A stretch of 64,000 nucleotides of DNA from Gordionus sp. m RMFG-2023 (Eukaryota > Nematomorpha > Gordioida > Chordodea > Parachordodidae). Under the pieces are notes generated by a model. It was given only the letters and a program-made list of their open reading frames with translations, was not told where the DNA came from and did not search any database. Below are positions 22,031 through 35,800 of this stretch, piece after piece (within the stretch, counting starts at the first letter, position 1; each line of letters starts with the position of its first letter). A program made the position numbers and the translations under genes. The stretch is from the NCBI RefSeq assembly GCF_954871325.1, contig NC_088776.1, forward strand, positions 39,698,569 to 39,762,568, read 5' to 3'.

Positions 22031-22114
22031 AAAAAAATAAATATTGTTATAATTAAATTACTTTATCATAATAGTTTTATATATAAGAATTGTATTACAA
22101 AATTTAATATAGAA

Positions 22115-22190
22115 GGGGGGTGACTGGAAAGAACGTTTGTTGATCGAACGTTAAGTAAGTGGTTCGAATCTCGTTGATGCATGAAAAAAT
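22115..22190 (+). repeat. tRNA-like patch
   Basis: The string GTGGTTCGAATCTCG is a good B-box of an RNA polymerase III promoter, but no clear A-box or cloverleaf accompanies it. Probably a degraded SINE or tRNA-derived fragment. Confidence 0.3.
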
Positions 22191-22603
22191 TTTAAATAAA
22201 GTTTTCTTTATTTTAAAAAAAAATTTCACATTAGAGGTATATGGTCTCCTTCCGTTATTTAATATTAAGATGATAAGAAAGTTGATACCAAAAATAAAAA
22301 TTAACATTAAGGTTATAAGAAAACGTTCATTTCTTGATTAAGGCGATCATATTAGATAATATATTATAATTATGATAAATTATTTTTATGGCGATACTAA
22401 TTATAATAAATTTAAAAAAAATGATGTTTCTGTTATTTTAACGATTTTAATAAGTCATTATTTTTCTGGTCTCCGAACCCTGATTTTTCACTGAACCCAA
22501 ACCTAAACTCATTTTTTTAGAATGAGGGTTCTCGTACCTGGAAAAATTAGACCCGATGCAGATCACTGCTAGTTACATACACTCTTAAATGGTAAAAGAT
22601 GTT

Positions 22604-22677
22604 AGAAGACACATTGAGATTTGAACCAAGAACTTTAGGACAGCAAACAAGATGCTAACCCATCAGAACTACAAGCC
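22604..22677 (-). repeat. tRNA pseudogene or SINE head
   Basis: On the minus strand the sequence reads TAGTTCTGATGGGTTAGC (A-box-like), then about 30 bases on TTGGTTCAAATCTC (B-box). Acceptor-stem pairing is not evident, so this is most likely a tRNA-derived repeat rather than a functional tRNA. Confidence 0.4.
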
Positions 22678-22679
22678 TT

Positions 22680-24285
22680 ATTATAAAAAAATGTAATTTA
22701 AATTATATTAAAAAAAGGAATATAAGGAATAGGTTTATATTATGTATGGCTTTTATAAAAGATTATGAAATGTTTATTTTTATATAAATATTGAATAAAA
22801 TACATTCGGATTAATGTATTATTCTATATTATTACTTTAGTTTAATTGTTTTTCATTTTAATTTATCATTTCTTAGGATAAGTGTCAAGGTCTCAGCACA
22901 TTCTTTATGCTTACAACAAAGCAGGTCTTTCAAATCGGTAATCATTTATCTTTATTCGTTTACAATTTTAACCAAATAAGTTTAAAACATTTTTATAAAA
23001 CACAAATCTAGCATTTTTGCTGATAGATGTAGATAGATTATTTATAATCATAAACATAAAAGGTATAACCATATGAGAGCGTATTGAGATTTGCAAAGTT
23101 TATTCAAACTAGTGATTTGAAATTTAATATGAAACCTATATGCTTAATCGTCCCAGTTAGGATACAGAATAACATAATTTTTAATAAAAAATAAACTTTA
23201 CTCGATAGTTACTATTATTTACTAACCTTAATAACAGTAGTAAAAAATTATATATTTACAATATAATTCGACTAAAAAAATATAGAATAATATATTTTTA
23301 TTTATAATATCGCATACTGCTTGTGACAAAATTGTTTTATTTTTGGTTATGATAAAAATAAAATAAATAATTATATTTTAAAATTTAACCATTAAAAAAT
23401 CGATTACATTGAGATTCATTTGTATAAAATCAAGGGGGATTCCTCGGGTATTCAAAATTCAGTTATAATAAATTGGCGAAATTCTATTTAATATTAATAA
23501 ATAAATCACATAAAACAAGCTTACCATCGCGTATTATAGTTGCTCACCAAATAAATAATTGTGTAAAGATCGTGTAATGAAATCTTTAAAATTAATGATT
23601 AAATAAATAAAAAATATAATAACTATTATTATTGTATGTAATTATATGAAATAATTTTAAAAAAATTGTCTAATAATTATGTATATTTTTATATTAAATA
23701 ATAACGGGAAAACATTACTAATAGATGTAGTATTAAGGTTTAGGGGGAGACTAATTGCGGAGGGTCTAGGTGATAATTCGTAAAAAAAAATAACCCTAAT
23801 AATTATATTATAATTGATTGGTAAAAAATGTAAAATTTTCTATTAATAAAGATTGCGTGATAATACATATTATTTGTAATGAACTATTTTGTGTTTAAAT
23901 GCATATTTAGAATATATTTTTTCCACGTTCATTAAGGCCCGAACTTGACTTTATAATCAACCTGAAATTCATAACAAACTTTGGCGTCTTTGTTTAGCTA
24001 TAAAATAAATTTAATCAAAAGTATATAAATTATATTATACATAAGAGGTTTGTACGATGTATCGGCAGGTAATAACTAGGATATCAGAGGTAGCGCTGGA
24101 ATAAAGCCCGGGTTAAATAAGAAATTTTTTTAGAGGTTTGTGGAAATAGTTTACATGGTTACCCGAGGCATCATTTATTACACTATTCTAATCATAGATT
24201 TTTTAATCTTTCGAAGTTTGTATCAATACCCAGGGATGTATAGCTAAAATAGCAAACAAATCCAAGCAACGATTATAATACCACT
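22680..24285. other. Long AT-rich intergenic stretch
   Basis: No gene or clear repeat recognised. Near 23740 the string TAGGGGGAGACTAATTGCGG vaguely resembles the terminus of the 29807-31352 TIR element and may be a relic of that family. Confidence 0.45.
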
Positions 24286-24288
24286 AAC

Positions 24289-24922
24289 AATCTAGAACAA
24301 GAATTTCATATTTTCCTCGACCAACATATTATACCACAACAGGATGCATTAACATTATGGAAATTCATAGACTATCTAATTTAGCTAAGAAAATACTTTG
24401 TATACCTGCAACCAGTACACCTAGCGAAATGATTTTTCTATCGCTAAATTAATACTCAATGCTAAAAGAACTTCTTTATGCCCCACCAATCACCACGACA
24501 ATTATAATTTAACTAAATTTGATTTCTAATTTACGTAATTATCTTACTTTATTTTTATTTGCAATCCAATTTATATATAAATTTGTTTATATAAAATCGA
24601 TAGAATATAAAAATCTAGAGCAAGAATTTCATATTTTCCTCGGCCAACATATTATACCATAACAGGATGCATTAATTTTCTGGAAATTTCTAGAATATCT
24701 AATTAGGCTAAGAAAATACTTTGTATATCTGTAACCAGTACACCAAAATAATTTTTCCATCGCTGGATTAATACTCAAAGCTAAAAGAACTTATGCCCCA
24801 CCAATCACCACGGCAATTATAACTAAATTTGATTTCTAATTTACGTATATATCTTACTTTATGTTTGTTTGCATTCCAATTTATATATAAATTTGTTTAT
24901 ATAAAAATCGATAGAATATTAA
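24289..24922 (+). repeat. Tandem duplication of a hAT transposase tail
   Basis: Two direct copies with period about 320 bp (24289-24610 and 24611-24922), each containing AAGAATTTCATATTTTCCTC and ACCAGTACACC. The plus strand reads LCIPATSTPSE-IF-SLN, the hAT dimerisation block around PATSTPSERVFS. Identity between copies is high, with only small differences, so the duplication is younger than the decay of the block itself. Confidence 0.7.
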
Positions 24923-24924
24923 AG

Positions 24925-25825
24925 AATTTATGCGCGACCCTAAGTAAAAAGTCAATTCCTTAGTCTATTTTGAAAAATGAGAAGTACTTAAATTTATTTA
25001 AGAGTGGGACAGAAAATGAGTTGAAAACTAAACTATATTAACAATCTTGGAACTAAGAGTGAGCAAATAAATTATAAAAAATGTAATACAATGAATAATA
25101 AATATAATTTATTTTTTAAAACACTGTCGCCAATTCATTAGGCGGCGGCTAATAAGACGCGCCGATGAACGTCGCCATCGATTGACTTAGGCGCATAGAT
25201 TTAATCTATACTGGTCAAAGAAAAGAGGTCCTTATAGGACTTATATACCTATAAAATAATAAATTCAATTCAATATACCGTTGATTGGCCTAAATCCAGG
25301 ATCCTTCATAAGCTTAATGTTGGGAACCGTAAATATGGACGTGGCTTAAAACAAATATATATACTTTATTATGTGTATTGATTGATGGAAAAGAATCTAA
25401 GCACTATTTATAAATAATCATGGTAAATCTGGTTTTCAATAACGTCTAAACTATTGCTAACTGTGTATCTGGAAGAAATTGTTAAGTAAAGTTAATTTAA
25501 TCTTTGATCCTTTTTAAAGAAATTTCAAATTATTTTCTTCTCCCTTATTTACTTCTTTTTCTTAAGAGGTCAAAAACACTTTTGAGGTTTTTTTTGTTTA
25601 GGCAAAAATAAATTATAATAATTTTTAAAGCTAAATTTCTTGACCTTTTATACATGACAAAGTCAATACAATTATCATAAATAATCGAAATCCTGTAATA
25701 TAAATAAAAATAACAAAATAATCTTCACATCGAAGAAAGCGTGAATCACAATGAGTCTCAAAATTAAGCCAATTTAAAATCTGAAAACAAAATAACTACG
25801 CAATTGTACCAAAAAAAGCTGACTA
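24925..25825. other. AT-rich stretch with GC-rich patch
   Basis: A GC-rich patch at 25125-25205 (CGCCAATTCATTAGGCGGCG and neighbouring words) is related to the one at 3040-3150. No gene recognised elsewhere in this stretch. Confidence 0.4.
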
Positions 25826-25848
25826 TAGCAACTCCACCCTTCCGAATC

Positions 25849-26624
25849 CTAGGCGGCTCGATGGAGAGGGGCACTATGCTGATACAGCTCATCCAGCTTG
25901 CAGGCATCCACCCTACACTCCTTGTCTGAAGACCTGACGAGCCTGAGCCTTGGTCTCTTGTAGTCAATGCGGCTGTGCTCCCAATGATACCCCGACATTT
26001 GCGGCCCAATCCAGCTATCCATTCCCCCCACCGCTAACCGTCTTCTAGGCTGCCACACCTGCAAACAATCCCTTTTGAAATGCCTTTCTCCTTCACAGAA
26101 AGCACAGAGAAAAATAATTTTGAAAAATTTGTAAGGTAGTTTAGGGAAATAAAGAAAAATTGCTGTTAGTGAGAAGGAAAGAAACAGATGGCTTGTCTGT
26201 AGAGTAAATCAGGGAATGCACGGGTTATGGTTTAAAGATATGTAGACTTAGGTACGCATTGGGTGAGGACCACGATATCATCAGCAGTGATATGAAGCCC
26301 CTTGCTAGTGAGTTTAGGTTGCTCGCACAGGGTATGGATACGCGCCCGCCTCGAGCTAGGAATGTGGAGATGGTAGACATGAGCAGAAAAAAGATTATAG
26401 GACTGGTGCGGGAACGGGGTGGTGCGTTTTCGCTGTGAAGAAGGGCATTTGAGAGAAATGGATGGCCGTTGGAAGCTCCTCCGCACAAGGGGTTGAGGCT
26501 CCGGCTGACCTGAATTCCCAAGAGCTGGATAACCTGTTTCAGCATTAGTGAGCAGTGGTCCCCTTCCCATTGAGCAGCTTGGGAATCGATGTGGAGATGT
26601 TGTAGTTAGCGTTTTTTTACGCAC
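25849..26624 (-). other. GC-rich coding-like island with CCHC knuckle
   Basis: About 780 bp much richer in GC than its surroundings. On the minus strand near 26110-26070 it reads LCAFCEGERHFKRDC, a C-x2-C-x4-H-x4-C zinc knuckle, continuing to an Arg-rich end with DYKRPRLRLVRSSDKECR before the stop at 25849. Upstream (26624-26232) there is another open minus-strand stretch in a different frame. A CCHC knuckle is typical of retroelement gag-type proteins but also occurs in host RNA-binding proteins. I cannot name the family; it looks like a relic that is no longer whole. Confidence 0.35.
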
Positions 26625-26699
26625 AATATTTATTTATAGTTTGTAATAATTACTTAGTATTTTGTTTTCAGATTTTTTTTATTATTTGAGCCGCAGTTT

Positions 26700-26775
26700 C
26701 TTCAATAAAAATGCCTAAAACGTGCCTAGACCCACAAAAAATCGGTCCGATCAGATAAAAAATATGGTCATCCCT
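26700..26775. mobile_element. hAT end fragment (TTAGGGATG family)
   Basis: The end, read on the minus strand, is TTAGGGATGACCATATTTTT then TATCTGATCGGACCGATTTT. It matches the end at about 61960-62005 (TTAGGGATGTGCCAATATTT). The opposite end was not found. Confidence 0.45.
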
Positions 26776-26893
26776 AATTAATATTATATTAATCTATATA
26801 TTAAAAAATCATATTTACAAAAATCCTAAATATATGGTTTTTTATTTAATAAAAATTGAATCATGTCATATTTTAATTAAGAATAAAATGTTC

Positions 26894-29800
26894 TTAATAT
26901 GATTTTATAAAAATATTTCTCTCACTATCGGGTAAGTGATGAACCCTTTCTGGTAAGGATTTAAAGAACTCGTGCCTAAGAGCTATCTTAGCTGATATCC
27001 TCAGCTTTGGGTCATATTCTAGTAAACGAGAGAGCAGGTCTATACCCGATTTGTCTAGCCGGGGAGCCAACAATCTAAGATTATCAAAGTATAGGTTCTC
27101 GCCTATATTTTTATTGTAGATGTGATGATTTTGATTGGTTTTATGACATAAAATATTATTTTTGTCATAAGTATTGTTAGCGGGAGGACCCAGTGTTTGC
27201 CATATGACTTTGAGTTGGTCTTCGACAGTGGAACCGGGGAAGAGAGGTTTACCGCATGCCATTTCATAGAATATACAACCAACTCCCCTATTGTATATTA
27301 TTTTAAAAGATTTAGTATCGTAAAATTTAGGGTATCTTAAAATAGACGATTAGTGTCAAAGTAATTTAAAAAATTCAGTCAAATAGAGATAAACTCATAA
27401 ACGTGGCTATAAACTTTTGAACAAAAAATCTTTGAAGATCACAAAATTAAAGATTCTTTATGCACAAAAATCACAAAGGATTTACTTATAAAAGAATTTT
27501 TTACAAAAAACATTTAGAATTTTAGGTAAAATTTAATCAAAATCCTGCTTGATTATTCTCAATATTATTTGGCTAAAATTGTGGTTTAGCGGTTATTAAA
27601 TAATAAACTAAATCAAGGTTTTTAAAAAACATTACTACTAAGGAGAAGATAATTAAAAATAAATTTATCAAATAAAATGCAATTTATACCACATATCGAT
27701 GGGTGTCGAATATTCAGTCGAGCCTAATAAGACTTCAGGGGGCCTATACCATAAAGTTACAACTTCATTGGAAAAGGTTTTCGTGGGAACTGATTTTGCT
27801 CGAGCTAAACCTGTTATAATAAAATGGGAAAAGATTTATTTAAACGACTACTCGATTTTTATAGGGTTCTATATCAACTTTCTGTCGAAATTGTGATAGA
27901 GTGGGCCAGGCCTTGTGGATCTCTAGTTCAAAATGCTGAATTTTAGATTAATTTGTTATATTATTCTAAAAAGGACTTTAATGTAATGAAAACTTATCAA
28001 TATAGTGTAAGAAAACTATAAAAACATGTACTCTATGATTTTATAAAATTAATATATAAGTTAATTTATTCAAATTAATATAAAAACTAACTATTGAATA
28101 ATTATTCATTCGTATTCATTACTAATTGATTGGTTTTTAAAACAGGCCTACTTAGATCTATATCCGAATTCTGGCTCATTTTAACTCTAACTTTGCTCTT
28201 TATCTGCTTAGCAATATTAAATCTTATTTTATACTCTATCCCCAATCCCCATTCTCCTATAATCTTTGACCACTCTAAATTCTCTTTTTACCAATAAGAT
28301 AGATAGACATTTATAACATGAGGAAAAGAGAAAAATGGATACAAATTATTAGACTGAGCTAAGGTTAATAAAAGTGACATTGATTTTTCAAAAATTTTTT
28401 TTTTTATTACCAAAATCAGCCAATTTTAATTCACCGACTTTGTTGATGAGCAAATTTTGTGGTTTGAGATCTCTATGCAATATTTGTTTCCTGTGACAAA
28501 ATTCCAGACCACGGAATAATTGGAACAAAAATAACTTTGATAAATAAATGTTAATTAAAAAAAATATATTATAAAAAAGTTAATCGTTATACCAAATATT
28601 ATAAGCTTTAATGTTTATGGTTCTATAATTATTTATTATAATAAAAAAATAAATTAAGCACAATTAAGACATATGATAATATTCCAATCTAATAATATTC
28701 AAACGAACGGTTAAATATATTTTAGATCAGTAATGTCACCATGGAGAGGGAAAAGCATGCCTAAGCACATCTAAAATACTCGCTACTTGCTAAGTGTTTT
28801 TTAAGGGGTAATAGCTGACCTAAATTATAAGAGCTATAATGCCCTTGTTCTAAATTCCTGTCCCTTACCACGATTTTCTAATTATAATTTTTATTATATA
28901 TATATATATATGCGATGCCATACTTTGACGTTATGGAAATGTAGTATGTTATCACAATCTTCCATGTATTGTTTCAAATCGCGTTCCTTATTATTTTTAT
29001 ATTAATAATATTTTAGATATAGAAAATTAACATATATATTTGTACATATATAAATTCCTTAGTTTAGCTTTAATTCCGAGGCCCATAAATATCATAATAT
29101 TAGTGGTTCTCGGTCATCGACCGTCTTCAAATTTCGGATCCCGCAAGAAAAGCGGGTCAAAATAGTGCATACTTGCATATCTTATTAAAAATAATATTGA
29201 TTACCAAATATTCGAAGACTAAGGTGAGTGATGTCTTGGTGTGGACTATATCGTGTAGAGTCACTATATTCGCGTGCTTAAGATTTTTTAGCAGGGAAAC
29301 TTATCAAGATAAATAAATAAATTAAAAAGTGCTATGCAATTTTTTAAATAATATACTGTCATTTAATAAGAAATGGAAATAAAAACCCCCGGGGAAAAAT
29401 TTTCTACTTAATTTTAAAGCTTGTCCAATTTTATTTCGACAAAAAAAAAGTATTTTGGTTGAAAAAAATGCCAACAGATTAATTGAAATGGAATTTGCGT
29501 TCTAGGAAAAACATATATTATTAAATGTATTATAGGAAGCAAAAAATATTATAAGATCTTTAATCCCCTCCTTTAACACCAAAAAATGTTATATAAGAAA
29601 ATTATTTAAATTTACATAAAGAAATTAAATAACCTTCTCTTATGGCTGTACAAGGAGCACCTTCCTCGTACTCCAGTCTTATTTCCTTGAGGGCCACGAA
29701 GCTATCAGTTAGCCTGGATCGACCCCTATAAACTGTGGCATAAGTACCCTAATCAATATAAAAAAATATGAATATTTAGCTTGAACTCTTTAATAAATAG

Positions 29801-32800
29801 GAACTAGGGGAGTCCAGGGCTAGTCGGGGCAAGGGGCTTGTCGGTTCAAAGGATTTTATTTTATAACTAGTAAAGATTAAAATTTGAAATTTAGTTCTAA
29901 AATAGAATTCAATAATATTCATAATTGGGGATGAAAATAATTTATAATATTTGGCTATTTAAATTTTTATCCGTTATGACATGTTTTTGATGTAAAAATT
30001 ACAATATTTTCACTTAATATTATTAGGTTGTATTAAAAAATTAAAAGTTTAAACATGACAAAATGAACATTATATGAAAGTTAAATATCTATTTTAATAT
30101 TCGGGAAAGTTTCAGATTGATATATAATGTTTAAATATATGTTAAGATCAAATTAGTAATATTACCACCATTGAGGTTAGTAGAATCGTGGCTAGTCGGA
30201 GCAATCAGTCAATTTTTATTATATTATTATGGTACCCAAATATATATGTGCAAAATTCAAAATAGTAAAATTTTTACTAAAAAAAGATTATGAAGATACT
30301 AAAAAACTGTATGAAAATGATATCTCATTAAGAAAAATACCATTTATTACAGGTTAAAATATAATATTTTATAAATGTAATATATTAAATAATAATTATT
30401 ATATAAATTTATTAATGTGATTGACTTTTCATAATACATTTCAATTTTAATATAATATCAGACCTAAATAAATATCTTGCAAACTAAAATCTTCATATAC
30501 ATATTGTGATAATGTATAATATATTGTCACAGATATTATATATATTGCATATATAAATTTTAGCCTAATAATAAGGTAAATTATTTAAATTAATATCTAG
30601 CAAATAAATATAATATATACTTTAATTGACAATATAATATGATTCAAATTAATTAGATATAAACATTTTAGCCTGATAATAATATCTATTTAAAATGAAT
30701 TATATTATATCTAACAAATAAATATTTATATATATATCTATTTTAATTGACAATATAATATGATTCAAATTAATTCATTTTATTGGACATGAACATTTTA
30801 GTTATCAGATTATATTTAGCCTGATAATAAAATCAAATTATGTTATATATTTAAATATAGAATTAGATAAATTTTGAGTAAATTTATTAGTAATAAATAT
30901 AAACATTAATAAAAGATGTGTGTATAGGATTATAAAAGTTTTCATAATTTTGAAGATTGGTTTCAATGTAGAGTGGTTCTCTGTCAAAAAAAATTGTTAT
31001 TTTATTTGTTATAATTGTAAATAGAATATTATATAAATAAAGTATCATAGTTATATATTAAAATCTGGGAAAATTTTTTTTTGTCCCATATGAAGCCTAA
31101 TAAACCACTTGATTCGACTAGCCCCATCGATGATCCGACTAACCATGGGTTCGAGGCTACTAGGTTCAAAAAATGACTTTTACTAAACCTTTCTAGAAAA
31201 ATAATTATTAAATATTTAAAAAATATAACAGTATATATTTAGAGGTAGATGTTTAAGGTATCTATTTGTATTTTGTAAGTTCTTATGTGGTCATTATTTT
31301 CGGAGCTATGATGATTTTGACAAAAATTGCGCCGACTAGCCCTGGTCTCCCCTACTCAATATTTCTAAACAATTTCTTCGCTTTGATCCCAAATGGATAT
31401 GAGCGGGAAAAAAACACTTAGCTCTAATAATCTCGAATTATAAAAAACTTTATATAATGTAAGGTAAATTATTTTATTTGTATAATTATAGATAATAAAA
31501 AGTGTTAATGTTCTGTTATTAAATAAATCCTCTTAAAATAGATTTTGTGATCCACCCTTATCTATCTTATCTCCAAACTCTTATAATTTTGCTATCCTTA
31601 TAAAATTCATATTTATTCTATTCCCCACTCTAACATGTTTTTGGATAAGAACAGACTAGACAAAAAAAATTCATCGGAGGGGACGCCGGACTTAAAAAAT
31701 TAGTTATACTGCTGGGCTCTAATCTATGATACTAACGAATAAAGCGAAATCCCTCATCAAAAAACTATATATCTATAATATATATAAAAGCCTTGTCACA
31801 CTGTGACAATTATTTATAATATATATATTTAAAAAATCGTTAATTTTGATAAGTGACTTGCCAATCGGCAAGAGCGTTGCTTACAAATCTAATGGACTTC
31901 AATTCGAATCCCAGCAAAGATTTTTTTTTCTCAATCTGGCAAAATATTTTTTTCTTTCTTAATCTGGCAAAATTAATCAAAAAGATATGATTCAAAGTTT
32001 GTAGCTACTTTAAAAATCAAACTATTAAATAGGTATTCTTATACTTTTAATATTCTTTTAAAAAATATTCATCCAATAAAAATCACCATAGAATCATATC
32101 TTATCAAACATTCATTCATCTTCCATTACCATAAAACTATTACCATCTTATACAACATCATATATATACTAGAACTAACTGAAATATCTATGATATATAT
32201 TATAAATTGTGACACTAATATTTTTTAATGCTATGATTTTTTTCTGAAAAACCATTTCATGGTCGTGAATTTTGAAAGTGTATGGCCTAATCGGTAAGAG
32301 CGTCCATTACAAATCTGATGGACTTAGGTTCAAATCTCGCCAATGATTTTTTTTCCTTAATCCAACTTGGTAGTTCAATCCTACAAGATGTTAACTAAAT
32401 TCCCATTGGACCAAAAAATGTTGTCATTTGCAGACCTCTGGTGGTAAATGCATGGGAAAATAGTGGCAGATGCATATCATTTATAAATGGATTCTTTGGC
32501 AAAGGTAAAATCCATTATGATCTGCTGTTTCCGATGTCATCCTGATTAGAGGTCTGCAATGGGCAAGTTTTGGTGCACCTGCCTGCTCATTTATTTAAAA
32601 ATTTTGTTTAACTTGCCTGCTCATTTATTTAAAAATTTTGTTTAACTTGCCTGTCCAATGTATAAAAATTATTATATTGGTTGATTTGGCTCTTTATGTA
32701 TTATTTTAATGTTTTTTACTTAAACTTATAAATTATGTAATAAAAAAAATAACATCTAATAATATCTATCTATAATCTATAATAATAATATATATAAAAG

Positions 32801-35800
32801 CCGTGTCACAGTCACAATATCACTGTGTCACAATTTAAAATATATTTTAAAAATTCACGATTTTTTAAAAGCGTTGGTGGCCTAATTGGCAAGAGCGTCG
32901 CTCATAAATGTGAAGATCATGGGGTTCGAATCCCAGTAAAGATTTTTTTTTTACTTAATCTGGCAAAATTAATAAAATAGAAGATAAAATAATTAAGTAT
33001 GACACATTCACATACGATTCAAAGTTTGTTGTTATTTTAAAATTCAAACTATTAAATAGGTATTCTTATATTTTTAAATTTTTCACAACGTAATAGCCAA
33101 TAGTATTCTTATAGCATGATACCATATCAAACACTCATTCATCAAAGCATCCATTAAAATAATATCTAACATTACCATCTTATACATCATAAACATATAT
33201 CTATCTATAATAAATATAAAAGCCGCGTCATAGTCACAGTGTCACAATTTATAATGTATATTTAAAAAATCGTCAACTTTGAAAAGCGTCTGTGGCCTAT
33301 TCGGCTAGAGCGTCGCTTACGAATCTGGTGGCTTTGGGTTCGAATCCCAGCAATGCATTTTTTTTGTTAATCTAACTTTGTATACTTTTAAATTATATTA
33401 ATTTCCTTATTTTTTTTAATTTTTATTATTTATGTACTCACTAAAAAAATTTATTTGCCAGATGAGGGTTTTGTATATTGTTATCATGGAAACAGATTTT
33501 GGATTTGGACTTAAGAATGAGTCTTTTAAAATTGGCTTCAAGAAATTGAAAACCAATTATTTTAGGAAGAGCATCACAGATTGTTCCATCATCAAGATGC
33601 CAAATAATTATATCCAAATCAAATTTAGATTTAAGATATTGGATGTGATAATGAATACCAAGGTAAAATAAACGCGGACGTGTGCTCCCTGCTGAATCCT
33701 TTCGTCAGAATCTATGACATGTGGGCTGAATAAAGGAGTTTTAATGTTACAGTATGTCTCTAGGAATTTTGAATAAACAGGAAATTTGGGATAAAAACAA
33801 TTTATGAAATGTTCACAAAATTTGCTATTGAAAGCATTTTTAAATTCTACTTTGATAATAGCCTAGGAGGAGGAATTTGGAATACAAATGGCATGTGAAG
33901 TTATGCCTTCTCCCTTAACACCAAATACTAAATGATAAATATACTTAATAAGTTAAGACCCTGGGTTTTGACCCATGGCAATTATTTTTGCTAATAATCT
34001 TCTAAATAGCCCATTGCAATGGGGTGGATACCACCACAGTTTTGTGAGATAATCAGGTTTGCCCCCATGATTGATTCGAATCTATTATGGCAGGTCCTTT
34101 TTTAAAGATGAATTTAGGAAGGTTTAAAAAACATTTAAATGATTCTTTGAGAAGAATGTAGATTTTATAAGAAGTGAGAGAGCAAAAACCATTGCGTCTG
34201 GATGTGGAAAATTTCTTAAAAGAATTAATAAATATCAAAACTTAAAAATCATATTATTTCTATTCCATATTTTTCATAATATATTTGGTATTTTCTTTAA
34301 AAATTTATAGAAATCTTAGAAGGATAAATACGGATAATCTATTCCTCTCATTTGACTATTATTCTGATTCATCCATAATCAAATGAAGGTAAAATTTATT
34401 ATTATCCATACGGAGAAAATTCTGATTACCCGTCATTCCTGACGGGTTATCAGCTAGTAATTCATAAATGAAATAAATAAAGGAATTAACATTACTTCGT
34501 TAATTCATTTTGTCTTATCTTTTCATAATGTGAATTTTAATCAAAATTTGGTGAGTCAGATATAACTTTCTATATACTTTTTTTTTTATAAAAAATAAAT
34601 AAATCGGTTAATCATTGTTACTATTTTTTAAAAACTTGTTTGCCAATTTTAGATTAGTTAATTTAATAACATTCTACAGTTTATCAATTGCTTATTACAA
34701 TTAAGCCAACTCGATTCTTGTTTGAGTCGAGGAGGGTATACATCTTATCCCTTAATTGTAAAATTATTCGAAATGAAATTATAACAAGCGACGAGGTAAA
34801 AATTGTTTAAAGACACTATAGAGTTCCCGTTTACATTCATTTTCCAGCCCCCGTTACCATTTGTATGGTTTATGGCCCCAGAATTCTAATCATACTTCTA
34901 CTATTTTTTTCGGTTTCAACATTTTAGATCCCATTAAAATGGGTATAATATAATAAACTAATAACTATAGTTTAAAATTTTTTTATTTATTGCTTTTAAT
35001 TCAGTAATCAAAGTGTTGAAAAGGTCTCCTGACTAAATCGAATTCGGTTTGATACAATGGATAGAATAGATGAATTTTGAATAACAAGTAACTAGGCCAA
35101 TGATAATCGGATCTCGGTTAAATATATAGGTTCTGGATAGTTATTATAGATTCCGTATTTTTAGTACAATCAGTTTGCGTTGATTCTAGGCCCTATTCTA
35201 TGACAGCCTAAAAAAATGTGCATTTTTTAGATATATTGCTAGTCCTGATTCAGGTAGACGCTAATATAGGCTGTTTGTGAACATTTGTTTAATGTTCTCC
35301 TTCGTTAGATCCTATGACTAAAAAATCGTAATTCAGAGTGATCGTGACAATTAGTACATATTTAGGGTACTTCAAGTTAAACGGACTTCCTATTGATTTT
35401 ATGACAATCCCTATAATCTTACAAAAAACCATGGACATTGATATTGCAAGTCTATATAGAAATTAACCAAATTATTGAAGGTCAGATAATTAAAATAAAT
35501 GTTGACCTCAAAAATGTAGAAAGTGTGAAAGATATAAAACAAATACCTATGTTATACCACCAAAGGTAATGGAATAGTAGAGCGAAGTAAGCAAAATTTA
35601 GCTTGATTATATATAAATGCCAGCGTTCAACTTATAGAACTTACAATTCACGACCAAAGAAAAAGTTCTTAGTACTTTCTTTCTTATAATTCTAAATCAT
35701 ACTTGAAATAAATTAAAATATTTTTGAATTTAAACCTCTCCGACTTTGTCCAATTTGGTGTAAGTATCACTACGACCGAACCCAATTTCGTAAAGAGAAT

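Noticed and set aside
26232-26300. TADDIVVLTQ string on the minus strand as a reverse transcriptase catalytic site
   Set aside because: It resembles YADDIVLL, but no other reverse transcriptase block is found around it; probably chance.
27699-27896. Plus-strand open frame of 65 codons
   Set aside because: Antisense to the kinase exon 27690-27810, which encodes the activation segment on the minus strand.
31851-33355. Four genuine tRNA genes
   Set aside because: A- and B-boxes are present, but the acceptor stems do not pair and the anticodon arms are poor, so they are called tRNA-like cassettes.
33432-33671. Plus-strand open frame of 79 codons
   Set aside because: Shadow of the minus-strand LINE reverse transcriptase fragment with the LDDGT motif.
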